A stretch of DNA of 64,000 nt from contig JBBSPV010000003.1 of NCBI GenBank assembly GCA_038258425.1, positions 100,844-164,843 of the forward strand. Direction: 5' to 3'. Shown here in pieces: positions 23,115 through 31,907 of the stretch. The DNA is from DATLGB01 sp038258425. GTDB lineage: Bacteria; Actinomycetota; Thermoleophilia; Solirubrobacterales; Solirubrobacteraceae. The notes beneath the pieces are model-generated. The model worked only from the letters and a program-made list of their open reading frames with translations, was not told the origin of the DNA and made no database searches. The translations under genes were made by a program, and so were the position numbers. Positions within the stretch are counted from its first letter, which is position 1. Every line of letters starts with the position of its first letter.

Positions 23115-25099
23115 AGTCGCTCGAGCACGAGCGGCCCGTGGCCGGCGACCTGCATGCCGTCGCGCAGTTGCACGTCGGTGCCCGCCATCACGTCGCGCCA
23201 GCGGCCGGCGAGGCCCGGAGTGAGCCGCAGGGCGCCCGTGGCGGTCTCGGCGACGCCCACGGCGACGAGCACTTCGCCCTCGCCGCGGACGTAGGCGCAG
23301 ACGCCGCTGCCGGCCTCCAGCGGCTCGTAGGCGCCGGCGAACGCCGCCGGCCGGCGACGGCGCAGGCCGAGCACGGCGTGCAGGAGCTCGAGCTTCGGGT
23401 GGCGGCCGTCGCCGGCGGTGGCCAGTGCCGTCCGGCGGGCGTCGAAGTCCACCGGACGCCGGTTGTCCGGATCGACCAGCGCGAGGTACTCGAGCTCGTC
23501 GCCGCCGTAGACGTCCGGGACGCCCGGGCTCGTCAGCCGCAGCGCGAGCTGGCCGAGCGCGGCGTGGCGGCCGGCGAGCACCGCGCGGTCGCAGAGCGGG
23601 TCGAAGTCGCGGCGGAACTCGTCGTCGGTCAGCAGCCCGCGCGCCCAGGCCCTGACGGACGCCTCGTAGGCCTCGTCCCGGTCGACCCAGCTCGTCCGCA
23701 GCTTCGCCTCGCGCAGGGCCTTCTCGAGGAAGCCGTCGAGGCGCTCCAGCGGTTGCACCGGGTGCGCGCCGAGAAGCGTCTGAAGCACGAGGAAGCCGCT
23801 GGTCGCGTCCGGCGCGCGCGGGACCCAGGCCCGCGCCAGGGCGTCCCAGGCGTCCCGCAGCGCCGTCTGGGAGAGGGCGCCGATGCGGGCGCGGACGTCA
23901 CCCGAGCGCTTGGTGTCATGCGTCGAGGACACGAGCAGGTTGCGCGGGAAGCGCGCGGCCCGCTCGGCGTTGGCCCGGTGCAGCGCCTCGACGCCGATCC
24001 CGAAGCGGCCGGGATCGCCGCCGACCTCGTTGAGCGCCAGCAGCCGGTTGTAGCGGTAGAAGGCGGTGTCCTCGACGCCCTTGGCGGTCACGGGCGGCGC
24101 GGTCTGCTGGAAGCGGGTGACGAACTCGTCGAAGCCGCGCTCCTCCAGCAGCAGGACGCGGGCGAGCTCGGGGTCCATCGCCGCCGCCGCCACGTCGCGG
24201 CGGTCGAGCGCGTCGACCCGCCCGCTCCACGGCTCGACGTAGGTGCGGTACACCGGCAGGGCCGCGAGCGCGTGGGCCAGTACCTCCGTCCCGAAGCGCG
24301 GGGCGAGACGCTGCAGCCAGTCGAGCTCGCGGGCGAAGGTCTGCGCGGCCTGCTCGAGCTGGGCCTCCAGCGCGACGACCTCGAAGGGCCGCGGGTCCTC
24401 GGATAGCTCCGTCCACAGCGTCGTGAGCTGCTCCTCCGCCCCGCGGTCGACGAACACCGCCTGGGCGTCGTTGAGGAACTCGTAGCCGACGGTGCCGTCG
24501 ACGGGCCAGTCGCGCAGCGGCTCGCCGGGGTGGAGGATCTTCTCGAGCCAGACGTGCCGGGCCCCGTGGTCGCGCAGGCGCTCGCAGTAGCCGGCCGGGT
24601 CGGCGAGGCCGTCCGGGTGGTCGGCTCGGACGCCATCGATGACGCCGTCGCGCAGCAGCTCGAGCGTCTTGCCGTGGGTGAGCTCGAAGACGTCCTCGCG
24701 CTCCTGGCGGACGGCGGCGAGGTCGTCGATGTCGAAGAAGCGACGGTAGAAGTCGGTGCCCGGCTCGACGTCGAAGACCCGCTCGCGCTCGGCCCTGTCC
24801 GCCCACCAGCGGTTCTCGTCGCCGGTGCCCATGTGGTTGGGGACGATGTCGAGGATCAGGCCGAGCTCTGGCTCCGCGCCGAGCTCGCGCAGGCCCGCCT
24901 CGCCCCCGAGCGACTCGGAGACCCGGGTCGGGTCGACCACGTCGTAGCCGTGGGTGGACCCCTTGCGGGCCTGGAGGGTCGGGGACAGGTAGAGATGGCT
25001 GACCCCGAGGTCGCGCAGGTAGGGCGCGAGCGCGCGGACGTCGGCGAAGGTCAGGTCCGGGGAGAGCTGGAGCCGGTAGGTGGCCAGGAGGTCGGTCAC
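23111..25099 (-). CDS. treY: Malto-oligosyltrehalose synthase
   Basis: A 662-residue GH13 enzyme that isomerises the reducing-end alpha-1,4 bond of maltodextrin to alpha,alpha-1,1, giving maltooligosyltrehalose. Seen: ATYRLQLSPDLTFADVRALAPYL at the N-terminus, SHLYLSPTLQARKGSTHGYDV, LGLILDIVPNHMG (region I), DGVRADHPDGL (region II, nucleophile Asp) and SSTHDTKRSGDVRAR (region IV). It is somewhat shorter than many TreY proteins (700-800 residues). TreZ and GlgX genes lie upstream on the same strand, separated by a DUF559 gene. Confidence 0.95.
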   Translation of the reverse strand: MTDLLATYRLQLSPDLTFADVRALAPYLRDLGVSHLYLSPTLQARKGSTHGYDVVDPTRVSESLGGEAGLRELGAEPELGLILDIVPNHMGTGDENRWWADRAERERVFDVEPGTDFYRRFFDIDDLAAVRQEREDVFELTHGKTLELLRDGVIDGVRADHPDGLADPAGYCERLRDHGARHVWLEKILHPGEPLRDWPVDGTVGYEFLNDAQAVFVDRGAEEQLTTLWTELSEDPRPFEVVALEAQLEQAAQTFARELDWLQRLAPRFGTEVLAHALAALPVYRTYVEPWSGRVDALDRRDVAAAAMDPELARVLLLEERGFDEFVTRFQQTAPPVTAKGVEDTAFYRYNRLLALNEVGGDPGRFGIGVEALHRANAERAARFPRNLLVSSTHDTKRSGDVRARIGALSQTALRDAWDALARAWVPRAPDATSGFLVLQTLLGAHPVQPLERLDGFLEKALREAKLRTSWVDRDEAYEASVRAWARGLLTDDEFRRDFDPLCDRAVLAGRHAALGQLALRLTSPGVPDVYGGDELEYLALVDPDNRRPVDFDARRTALATAGDGRHPKLELLHAVLGLRRRRPAAFAGAYEPLEAGSGVCAYVRGEGEVLVAVGVAETATGALRLTPGLAGRWRDVMAGTDVQLRDGMQVAGHGPLVLERL

Positions 25100-25195
25100 G
25101 GGCGCGACGCTACCCGCTGCGGGGCGGGCGAACGCGGGGGCGGCTGGCGGCGGGCGGCTGGCGTCGCGGGGCGGCTGGCGTGGCGTGGCGGCTGG

Positions 25196-25240
25196 GGTGC
25201 TCGCGGTTCAGGCCCCCGGTGGTCCTCACCCTCGCCCACC
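25196..25240. repeat. 45-nt palindromic repeat, family A, diverged copy
   Basis: Same 13-2-5-5-5-2-13 spacing as the other family A copies but only 9 of 13 outer pairs are kept (GGTGCTCGCGGTT against ACCCTCGCCCACC). The downstream CCCCAC is shared with the copy at 26154, in direct orientation. It overlaps the 3' end of the DUF559 gene. Confidence 0.5.
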
Positions 25241-26116
25241 CCCACGCGCGGCGGCCGCCGGCGGGACGCCGAGCTGCGCCAACTCGGCGACGAACGCCTC
25301 GACGTCGACCGTGAGGTCCTCGTACGTCGCCCGGATCGGACGCAGCCCGGCGACGTGGTGGCGCCGGTCGCGCTTGCGGTCGCGGATGAACGCCTCGCGG
25401 TCCCGGTGGCTCGCCCAGTCGTCGAGCTCGAGCACGATCCCGGCCTCCCACCAGACGGCGTCGAGCTCGATGCCGTGGCGCCGGACGTTCATCTCCGGGA
25501 GGGCGAGCCCGAAGCGGCGCAGGACCTCGAGCAGCCGGCGCTCGAGGTGGCCGCGGGTGAAGTGCGCCGGCGACCGCAGGCGGCGGGTGCCGCGCCGGCC
25601 GGGGATCGGCTCGAGGACCGTCCGGTCGAATCCGTGGAGCCGCTCGGCGCTGCGGACGCAGCGCTCGACCTCCTGCTCGGTGCCCACCTCGGCGAGGTCG
25701 ACGATCGTCCGTGGGAGCGTCGTGACCGGGATGCCACGACGCAGCGTGCCCTCGGCCGACGTGAGCCGCCGGCTGCGGTGCACGACGATGCCCTCGCGCC
25801 GAGCCCGCGGGACGGGGCACGTCACGTGCGGCCGTCCTGTCGGCATGCCCTGCAGCGCCCACAGCCCGGCGGCCGAGCGGTGGCTCAACAGCGCACCCGG
25901 CCCACAGCCGAAGACGGCGGCGAGGGCTCGACCGAGGTCGCTCAGCGGCGCGTGCCCGACGGCGTAGACGCCACGGTGCAGCCGCCGCCAGCGGCCCGTG
26001 GCGACCCACGTCTTGATCTGCTTCGCCGACAGGCCGAGCCGGAGGGCCTGCTCGTGGAAGATGACGCCCTGCTGCCGGAGGGCGAGCGCGTTGACGCGTG
26101 CGGCGGGAGAGTCCAT
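25226..26116 (-). CDS. AbiEi-antitoxin-like N-terminus with DUF559 (Vsr-like) C-terminus
   Basis: A 296-residue protein. Residues 1-60 form a winged-helix like that of AbiEi antitoxins (RQQGVIFHEQALRLGLSAKQIKTWVATGRW, RLHRGVYAVG). The C-terminus (ELDAVWWEAGIVLELDDWASH, then FIRDRKRDRRHHVAGLRPIRATYEDL) is DUF559, related to very-short-patch/restriction-like endonucleases; the D and E-L-D residues fit the metal site. ATG 26116 has AGGAGG 4 nt upstream. Such genes are numerous in actinobacteria and their role is unknown; no AbiEii toxin gene is adjacent. It sits between glgX and treY and is bracketed by two family A repeats. Confidence 0.82.
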   Translation of the reverse strand: MDSPAARVNALALRQQGVIFHEQALRLGLSAKQIKTWVATGRWRRLHRGVYAVGHAPLSDLGRALAAVFGCGPGALLSHRSAAGLWALQGMPTGRPHVTCPVPRARREGIVVHRSRRLTSAEGTLRRGIPVTTLPRTIVDLAEVGTEQEVERCVRSAERLHGFDRTVLEPIPGRRGTRRLRSPAHFTRGHLERRLLEVLRRFGLALPEMNVRRHGIELDAVWWEAGIVLELDDWASHRDREAFIRDRKRDRRHHVAGLRPIRATYEDLTVDVEAFVAELAQLGVPPAAAARGGGRG

Positions 26117-26153
26117 GACCCTCCTAGGCGGCGGGAGCCCACGATTCACCCCT

Positions 26154-26198
26154 GGTGGTCGAGGTTGGGGCCAACTACTGGCCTTAACCTCGACCACC
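26154..26198. repeat. 45-nt palindromic repeat, family A, best copy
   Basis: Outer arms GGTGGTCGAGGTT (26154-26166) and AACCTCGACCACC (26186-26198) pair perfectly. Inside, after a 2-nt mismatch on each side, GGCCA (26169-26173) pairs with TGGCC (26179-26183) around the loop ACTAC. Related copies with identical spacing occur at 25196, 45135 and 63878. There is no poly-T. Confidence 0.85.
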
Positions 26199-26260
26199 CC
26201 CACCCCGGACCCCCACACGCCCACGCCGACGCCGACGCCGACGCCGAGCCGCCCCGTCCC

Positions 26261-28387
26261 CTACGTGCCGGCGCGGCGCAGCACGACCATCGAGCGAGAG
26301 GTAACCTCGATGTCGGCCAGGTGCTCGTAGCGCGCGTCCACCGCGGGCGCGTCCGCGGTCGTCAGCACGACCGCCCAGGTCCCGCCGAAGCGGCGCACGG
26401 GGAGCTTGAACGTCGCGTTCTCGTGGTGGGCGTTGACGAGGATCAGGAAGGAGTCGTCGGTGATCCGCTTGCCGTGCGGACCGCGGTAGTTGAGCTCCTC
26501 GCCGTTGAGGAAGAGCCCGAGCACCGGGTGCCCTGACGACCAGTCCGCCGAGCCCATCCGGTTGCCGTCGGCCCGGAACCACCAGGCGTCCGGCAGGCCG
26601 GAGCCCTCCTGCTCCTCGCCGGCCAGGAACGAGGACCGGTGGAAGACCGGGTGCTCGCGGCGCATGGAGATCAGCCGCCGCGTGAACTCCAAGAGCTCCT
26701 CCTGCTCCGGCCCGAGGTTCCAGTCGAACCAGGAGATCTCGGAGTCCTGGCACCAGCCGTTGTTGTTGCCGCCCTGCGTGCGGCCGAGCTCGTCGCCACC
26801 GAGCAGCATCGGCGTGCCGCCCGAGAGCACGAGCGTCGTGAGGAAGTTGCGGACCTGGCGAGCGCGCAACGCCGTGATCTCCGGGTCGTCCGTCAGCCCT
26901 TCCACCCCGCCGTTCCACGACCGGTTGTCGTCCGTGCCGTCGCGATTGTGCTCCTGGTTGGCCTCGTTGTGCTTCTCGTTGAAGGAGACGAGGTCGTGGA
27001 GGGTGAAGCCGTCGTGAGCGGTGATGAAGTTGATCGACGCGAACGGGTCGCGGCCGTCCTCCTCGTAGAGATCGGCCGAGCCGGTCAGGCGCCGCGCGAA
27101 GGCGTCCGGGCCGGCCGACCCACGCCAGAAGTCGCGCATCGTGTCGCGGTAGATGCCGTTCCACTCCGACCACAGGACGGGGAAGTTGCCGACCTGGTAG
27201 CCGCCGGGGCCGACGTCCCACGGCTCGGCGATGAGCTTGACCTGGGACAGGACGGGGTCCTGGTGGATCGTGTCGAAGAACGCCGACAGGCGATCCACGT
27301 CGTAGAGCTCGCGGGCCAGAGCGGAGGCGAGGTCGAAGCGGAAGCCGTCGACGTGGCACTCGATCACCCAGTAGCGCAGGGAGTCCATGATCATCCGCAG
27401 CGTCGACGGGTGCACGGGGTTGAGCGAGTTGCCCGTGCCCGTGAAGTCCATGTAGTGGCGCTCGTCGCCGGGCACGAGCCGGTAGTAGCTCTTGTTGTCG
27501 ACGCCCTTGAAGGACAGGGTCGGGCCGAGGTGGTTGCCCTCCGCGGTGTGGTTGTAGACGACGTCGAGGATCACCTCGATGTCCGCCGCGTGCAGGGCCT
27601 TGACCATGCCCTTGAACTCCCGCACCTGCTCGCCGGTGGCGCCGCTGGCCGAGTAGCCGGAGTGCGGCGCGAAGAACCCGATCGAGGAGTAGCCCCAGTA
27701 GTTCGTCAGCCCCCGCTCGTGCAGGAACGACTCGTCGGCGATGTGGTGGACGGGCAGGAGCTCGACGGCCGTGACCCCGAGGTCCCGCAGGTGCGCGATG
27801 GCCGGCTCGGAGGCGAGCCCGGCGTAGGTGCCTCGCAGGTCCTCACGGACCTCGGGCATCCGCTTCGTGAAGCCCTTGACGTGGACCTCGTAGATGACCG
27901 TCTCCCACCACGGGCGGTCCGGCGGGAGGTCGCCCTGCCACTGGAAGCGCTCGTCGACGACGACGCACTTCGGGATCGCGTCGGAGTCGTCGGAGTCGTC
28001 CATCTCGAGGTCGGCGTCGCCGTAGCCGGCCTCCGGCACGTAGGGGTGCACGTTGCCCTGGGCGAAGTCGACGCCGCCCTCGATCGCCTTCGCGTACGGG
28101 TCCATGAGGAGCTTGAACGGGTTGAAGCGATGCCCCTGCTCGGGCGCGTAGAGCCCGTGCACCCGGTAGCCGTAGCGCTGCCCGGGAGCGACGCCCGGCA
28201 GGTAGACGTGCCACTGGAAGTGCGTGACGTCGCAGACCTCGACCTGCTCCTCCGTGCCGTCCTCGTCGAACAGGCACAGCACGACCCGCTCGGCGTTCTC
28301 GGTGAACAGCGCGAAGTTCGTCCCCGTGCCGTCCCAGGTGGCACCGAGCGGGTACGGCTTGCCCGGCCAGGTCCCGCGCTCGCTCAC
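26261..28387 (-). CDS. glgX: Glycogen debranching enzyme GlgX/TreX
   Basis: A 708-residue GH13_11 isoamylase-type enzyme that hydrolyses alpha-1,6 branches. It begins with an N-terminal CBM48 domain (PYPLGATWDGTGTNFALFTENAERVVLCLF), followed by EVILDVVYNHTAEGN (region I), VDGFRFDLASAL (nucleophile Asp), KLIAEPWDVG (acid/base Glu) and INFITAHDGFTLHDL. NNNGWCQDSEISWFDWNL is typical of TreX/GlgX. GTG 28387 overlaps the treZ stop (GTGA), so it is co-translated with treZ. It supplies linear chains to TreY. Confidence 0.95.
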   Translation of the reverse strand: MSERGTWPGKPYPLGATWDGTGTNFALFTENAERVVLCLFDEDGTEEQVEVCDVTHFQWHVYLPGVAPGQRYGYRVHGLYAPEQGHRFNPFKLLMDPYAKAIEGGVDFAQGNVHPYVPEAGYGDADLEMDDSDDSDAIPKCVVVDERFQWQGDLPPDRPWWETVIYEVHVKGFTKRMPEVREDLRGTYAGLASEPAIAHLRDLGVTAVELLPVHHIADESFLHERGLTNYWGYSSIGFFAPHSGYSASGATGEQVREFKGMVKALHAADIEVILDVVYNHTAEGNHLGPTLSFKGVDNKSYYRLVPGDERHYMDFTGTGNSLNPVHPSTLRMIMDSLRYWVIECHVDGFRFDLASALARELYDVDRLSAFFDTIHQDPVLSQVKLIAEPWDVGPGGYQVGNFPVLWSEWNGIYRDTMRDFWRGSAGPDAFARRLTGSADLYEEDGRDPFASINFITAHDGFTLHDLVSFNEKHNEANQEHNRDGTDDNRSWNGGVEGLTDDPEITALRARQVRNFLTTLVLSGGTPMLLGGDELGRTQGGNNNGWCQDSEISWFDWNLGPEQEELLEFTRRLISMRREHPVFHRSSFLAGEEQEGSGLPDAWWFRADGNRMGSADWSSGHPVLGLFLNGEELNYRGPHGKRITDDSFLILVNAHHENATFKLPVRRFGGTWAVVLTTADAPAVDARYEHLADIEVTSRSMVVLRRAGT

Positions 28388-30117
28388 CGGACGAGCGCCC
28401 CGCCCAGGGCGGGCAGCGTCACGCCGCCCCCGGCGAGTCGAACCTCGCCCGGATGGGTGGCGACGACGACCTCGGCGGCCGGCGCCTCCAGCGGCACGAC
28501 GCCCGCCTCGGCGCCGAAGTTGGCCAGGAGCACGTGGTCGCCCCGGCCCACGCGCAGCCACCGGCCCTGCTCGTCGCCCGCGGCGACCGCGTCGCCGGCC
28601 GCGATCCGGCGCCGCGCGGCGAGGCAGTCGCGGTGCAGGCGCACGAGCCCGGCGTCGGTCGCGCGCGTGAGCCTGGAGCGCTCGAACGTCGCGGCGTCCT
28701 CGGGGTCGGGCACGTCCTCGGCAGCGAAGCCGGCGAAGGCCGCGAACTCCTCCCGCCGGCCGTTGCGGGTGGCCACGGCGATCTCCTCGTCGATGTGGTC
28801 GGTGAAGAACTGAAAGGGCGCGGGCTCGCCGTACTCATCGCCCATGAAGATCATCGGCGTGAAGGGCGAGAGCAGCGTGAGCAGCGCGGCGAGCGGGCGC
28901 ACGGCATCCGGCAGCCGCTCGCCGAGGGCCCGGTTGCCGACCTGGTCGTGGTTCGCGCTGAAGACGACGAACTGCTCCGGCAGCGCAGCCTCGGCCGGCG
29001 CGCCGAAGCGGCGGCGGCGGAACGTCGAGTAGGTGCCGTCGTGGACGTGCGGGCGATGGAAGGCCTTGACGAGGTCCCGCACGCGGCCGAACTCGGCGTA
29101 GTAGCCCTCGAGGTCGCCGGTGAGCAGCGTGCGCAGCGCGTGGTGGAAGTCGTCGGCCCAGGCCGCGTCGCAGCCCCAGCCGCCCTGGCTCGGCGGTCGC
29201 ACGACCTTCGGGTCGTTAAGGCCCGACTCGGCGATCACGAGGGCCGTGTGGCTCGCGGCGTGCACCCGGCGCGAGATGGCCGCGACGAGGTGCTCGGCGC
29301 TCGAGTCGAAGATCGCGTGGATCGCGTCGAGGCGCAGCCCGTCCACGTGGACCTCGTGGATCCAGGTCTCCGCGGACTGCAGCACCCATTCCCGCACGGG
29401 ATCCGAGTCGGCGTCGTCGAAGTTCATCGCCGCGCCCCAGAAGGTCTGGTGGGCGTCCGTGTGGAAGGGCCCGAACGCCTGCAGCGCCTGGTTGCCCGAG
29501 GCGCCGACGTGGTTGTAGACGACGTCGAGGATCACGGCGAGCCCGCGCGCGTGCGCGGCGTCGACGAGCCGTTGCAGGCCGTGCGGGCCACCGTAGGCGG
29601 AGTGCGCCGCGGAGAGGTAGACGCCGTCGTAGCCCCAGCCGCGCCGGCCGGGGAACTCGCCGACGGGCATGAGCTCGATGGCGTTGACGCCGAGCTCGGC
29701 GAGGGCGTCGAGGTGCTCGATGGCGCCGTCGAAGGTCCCCGCCGCTGAGAACGTGCCCACGTGGAGCTCGTAGAGGACGAGATCCTCGAGCGCCGGCGGG
29801 TCGTGGCCCTGGTCCGTCCAGCGCCACGCGCCCGGGTCGACGAGCCGCGACGGCCCGCGCAGCCCGTCCGGCTGCCACCGGCTCGCGGGGTCCGGCCACG
29901 CCGTCCCGTCGAGCACGAACCAGTAGTCCTCGCCCTCCTGTGCGGGCACCTCGGCCTCCCAGATGCCGCCGCCGGCGTCGGTGAGCGGATACTCGGCGCC
30001 GCCGACGCGGACGCGGACCTCGGCGGCGGCGGGCGCCCAGCAGCGCAGGGCCCAACGGGCCCGGGCCGCCGGGTGGGCGCCCAGGCGGCGCTCCCACGGG
30101 TGGCGGTCGCTCGGCAC
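28384..30117 (-). CDS. treZ: Malto-oligosyltrehalose trehalohydrolase
   Basis: A 577-residue GH13 enzyme that releases free trehalose from maltooligosyltrehalose made by TreY. An N-terminal CBM48-like domain (RLGAHPAARARWALRCWAPAAAEVRVRV) precedes the barrel: AVILDVVYNHVGASGN, VDGLRLDAIHAIFDSS (nucleophile Asp), ALVIAESGLND (acid Glu), FVVFSANHDQVGNRALGER. The GTG at 30117 (VPSDRHPWERRLGA) gives the usual family length. It heads the treZ-glgX run and is divergent from the MOSC gene, 55 bp away. Confidence 0.95.
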   Translation of the reverse strand: MPSDRHPWERRLGAHPAARARWALRCWAPAAAEVRVRVGGAEYPLTDAGGGIWEAEVPAQEGEDYWFVLDGTAWPDPASRWQPDGLRGPSRLVDPGAWRWTDQGHDPPALEDLVLYELHVGTFSAAGTFDGAIEHLDALAELGVNAIELMPVGEFPGRRGWGYDGVYLSAAHSAYGGPHGLQRLVDAAHARGLAVILDVVYNHVGASGNQALQAFGPFHTDAHQTFWGAAMNFDDADSDPVREWVLQSAETWIHEVHVDGLRLDAIHAIFDSSAEHLVAAISRRVHAASHTALVIAESGLNDPKVVRPPSQGGWGCDAAWADDFHHALRTLLTGDLEGYYAEFGRVRDLVKAFHRPHVHDGTYSTFRRRRFGAPAEAALPEQFVVFSANHDQVGNRALGERLPDAVRPLAALLTLLSPFTPMIFMGDEYGEPAPFQFFTDHIDEEIAVATRNGRREEFAAFAGFAAEDVPDPEDAATFERSRLTRATDAGLVRLHRDCLAARRRIAAGDAVAAGDEQGRWLRVGRGDHVLLANFGAEAGVVPLEAPAAEVVVATHPGEVRLAGGGVTLPALGGALVR

Positions 30118-30172
30118 GGCGACGACCCTATCCGGCCCGCTCCCGGGCCAAGCCTCGTGACAGGATGCACGT

Positions 30173-30919
30173 GTGCCCCGCGTCGCCTGGCTGTACGCGG
30201 CCCCGGTCAAGGGCCTCGGCCTGCAGATCCTCGAAACCGCCCGGCTGACGCGCGACGGCGTTCCGGGCGACCGCGGATTCCACCTCGTCGACGCCAAGGA
30301 CCGGATGGTCAACGGCAAGCGCCGCGGCCGGCTGGTCCAGATCGCCGCCGTATGGGACGAGGCCGCGGGGCGCCTCGCCCTGACGCTGCCGGACGGCGCG
30401 CGGGTCGAGGGGGACGTGGTGCTCGGGGAAGCCGTCGCGTCGAACTTCTTCGGCGGCCTGCGGCCCGGCCGCGTCGTCCGGGGTCCCTGGGCGGCGGCGC
30501 TGAGCGACCACGCCGGCGAGCCGCTGCGCCTGGTCCGCTTGGGCGAGGCCGGCACCGGCGTGGACCGCGCCCACGGCGGTGCGGTGTCGCTGCTGTCCGT
30601 CGCGTCGCTGCACGGCCTCGACCCGCGGCGCTTCCGCATGACGCTCGGCGTGGACGGGACCGACGCTCACGCCGAGGACGCGTGGGTCGGCCGCGAGCTG
30701 GCCGTGGGCGGGGCGGTCGTGCGCGTCACCGGCCACACGGGGCGCTGCCTCGTGACGAGCCAGGATCCCGACACGGGCGTGGCCGACCGCGACACGCTCG
30801 AGGAGCTGCGCCGGACGCGGCCCGTCGGCACCACCGAGCCGCTCGCGCTCGGCGTCCACGGCGTCGTCGTGTCCCCCGGACTCGTGCGCCTCGGCGATGC
30901 GCTCGAGGTGCTCGCGTGA
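30173..30919 (+). CDS. MOSC-domain protein
   Basis: A 248-residue protein with an N-terminal MOSC beta-barrel segment (LYAAPVKGLGLQILETARLTRDGVPGDRGFHLVD) and the core MOSC domain. The conserved Cys lies in TGRCLVTSQDPDTG, the form found in Moco sulfurase C-terminal domains and YiiM/YcbX-like proteins that handle molybdenum cofactor or use it for N-reduction. The window also encodes a molybdenum enzyme (FdhA), but 24 kb away. GTG start; its TGA overlaps the following GTG, so it is coupled to the MmcQ/YjbR-like gene. Confidence 0.85.
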   Translation: MPRVAWLYAAPVKGLGLQILETARLTRDGVPGDRGFHLVDAKDRMVNGKRRGRLVQIAAVWDEAAGRLALTLPDGARVEGDVVLGEAVASNFFGGLRPGRVVRGPWAAALSDHAGEPLRLVRLGEAGTGVDRAHGGAVSLLSVASLHGLDPRRFRMTLGVDGTDAHAEDAWVGRELAVGGAVVRVTGHTGRCLVTSQDPDTGVADRDTLEELRRTRPVGTTEPLALGVHGVVVSPGLVRLGDALEVLA

Positions 30920-31248
30920 CCTGGGACGACGTCCGGCGGCTGGTCGGCCGGCTTGAAGGCTGCGAGGAGGGGACGTCCTACGGGACTCCGGCCTTCCGCG
31001 TGCGCCGCACCTTCCTCTGCCGGCTGCGCGAGGAGCCCGACGTGCTCGTGGTCAAGGTCGACCACGAGGAGAAGGCCGCGCTGCTGCAGTCGGGCGACCC
31101 GGCGTACTTCACGCTGCCCCATTACGACGGCTACCCGGCGATCCTCGTCCGCCTGGACGTCATCGCCGAGGCCGAGCTCGCCGAGCTGCTCGAGCTCGCC
31201 TGGCGCACGCACGCGCCCGCGAAGCTCGTGCGCGACCACGACGCCTAG
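30916..31248 (+). CDS. MmcQ/YjbR-like protein
   Basis: A 110-residue cytoplasmic protein of the YjbR/CyaY-like fold family. Seen: LEGCEEGTSYGTPAFRVRRTFLCRLREEPDVLVVKVDHEEK near the N-terminus and a C-terminal helix ELAELLELAWRTHAPAKLV. The family is often annotated as DNA-binding, without firm evidence. GTG 30916 overlaps the MOSC stop. Function unknown. Confidence 0.8.
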   Translation: MTWDDVRRLVGRLEGCEEGTSYGTPAFRVRRTFLCRLREEPDVLVVKVDHEEKAALLQSGDPAYFTLPHYDGYPAILVRLDVIAEAELAELLELAWRTHAPAKLVRDHDA

Positions 31249-31907
31249 TCCACGAGCCGCCGCCGCACCGCCCAGGCGCTGAGCTCGTGCCGGGTGGAGA
31301 GCTGGAGCTTGCGCAGCACGGAGGACACGTGCGCCTCGACCGTCTTCGCCGAGATCCCGAGCCGCAGCGCGACCTCCTTGTAGAGGTAGCCGCGGGCGAT
31401 GTGCTGGAGCACCTCGCGCTCGCGGGGGGTGAGCTGATCGAGCTCGGCGTCGTCGGCGCCGGCGCCGTCCGGCGCAGCGGCGGCCGGCCCGCCGGCGCCC
31501 GCGAAGGCGTCGAGCACGAACCCGGCCAGGCGCGGGGAGAACACCGCGTCGCCGCCGGCCACGCGCCGCACGGCGTCCGCGAGGTCGGCCCCGCCGATCG
31601 CCTTGGTCACGTAGCCGCGCGCGCCCGCGCGGATGACCGCGATGACGTCCTCCGGCGCGTCGGAGACCGAGAGGGCGAGGAAGCGCTGAGCGGGCCGCTG
31701 CGCAAGCACGTCGCCGATCACCGCCACCCCGCCGCCGCCGGGCCTGTGGACGTCGACGAGCACGACGTCGGGCTCGAGCTCGAGCACCGTGCGGACCGCC
31801 TCGGGCACCTCGGCGACGTCGGCGACCACGTCGATCAGGCCCTCGAGCTCGGCCCGGACGCCGGCCCGGAACAGCGCGTGGTCGTCGACGATGACCACCG
31901 AGATCAT
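31245..31907 (-). CDS. NarL/LuxR-family response regulator
   Basis: A 220-residue regulator. Receiver domain: VVIVDDHALFRAGVRAELEG with the acidic pair, phosphoacceptor in VVLVDVHRPG, and GYVTKAIGG with the conserved Lys. C-terminal GerE helix-turn-helix: LTPREREVLQHIARGYLYKEVALRLGISAKTVEAHVSSVLRKL. ATG 31907 overlaps the TGA of the histidine kinase gene by 1 nt, so the pair is a cotranslated two-component system downstream of a PspC-type membrane protein. Likely output is the envelope-stress genes of its own operon; not shown. Confidence 0.93.
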   Translation of the reverse strand: MISVVIVDDHALFRAGVRAELEGLIDVVADVAEVPEAVRTVLELEPDVVLVDVHRPGGGGVAVIGDVLAQRPAQRFLALSVSDAPEDVIAVIRAGARGYVTKAIGGADLADAVRRVAGGDAVFSPRLAGFVLDAFAGAGGPAAAAPDGAGADDAELDQLTPREREVLQHIARGYLYKEVALRLGISAKTVEAHVSSVLRKLQLSTRHELSAWAVRRRLVD

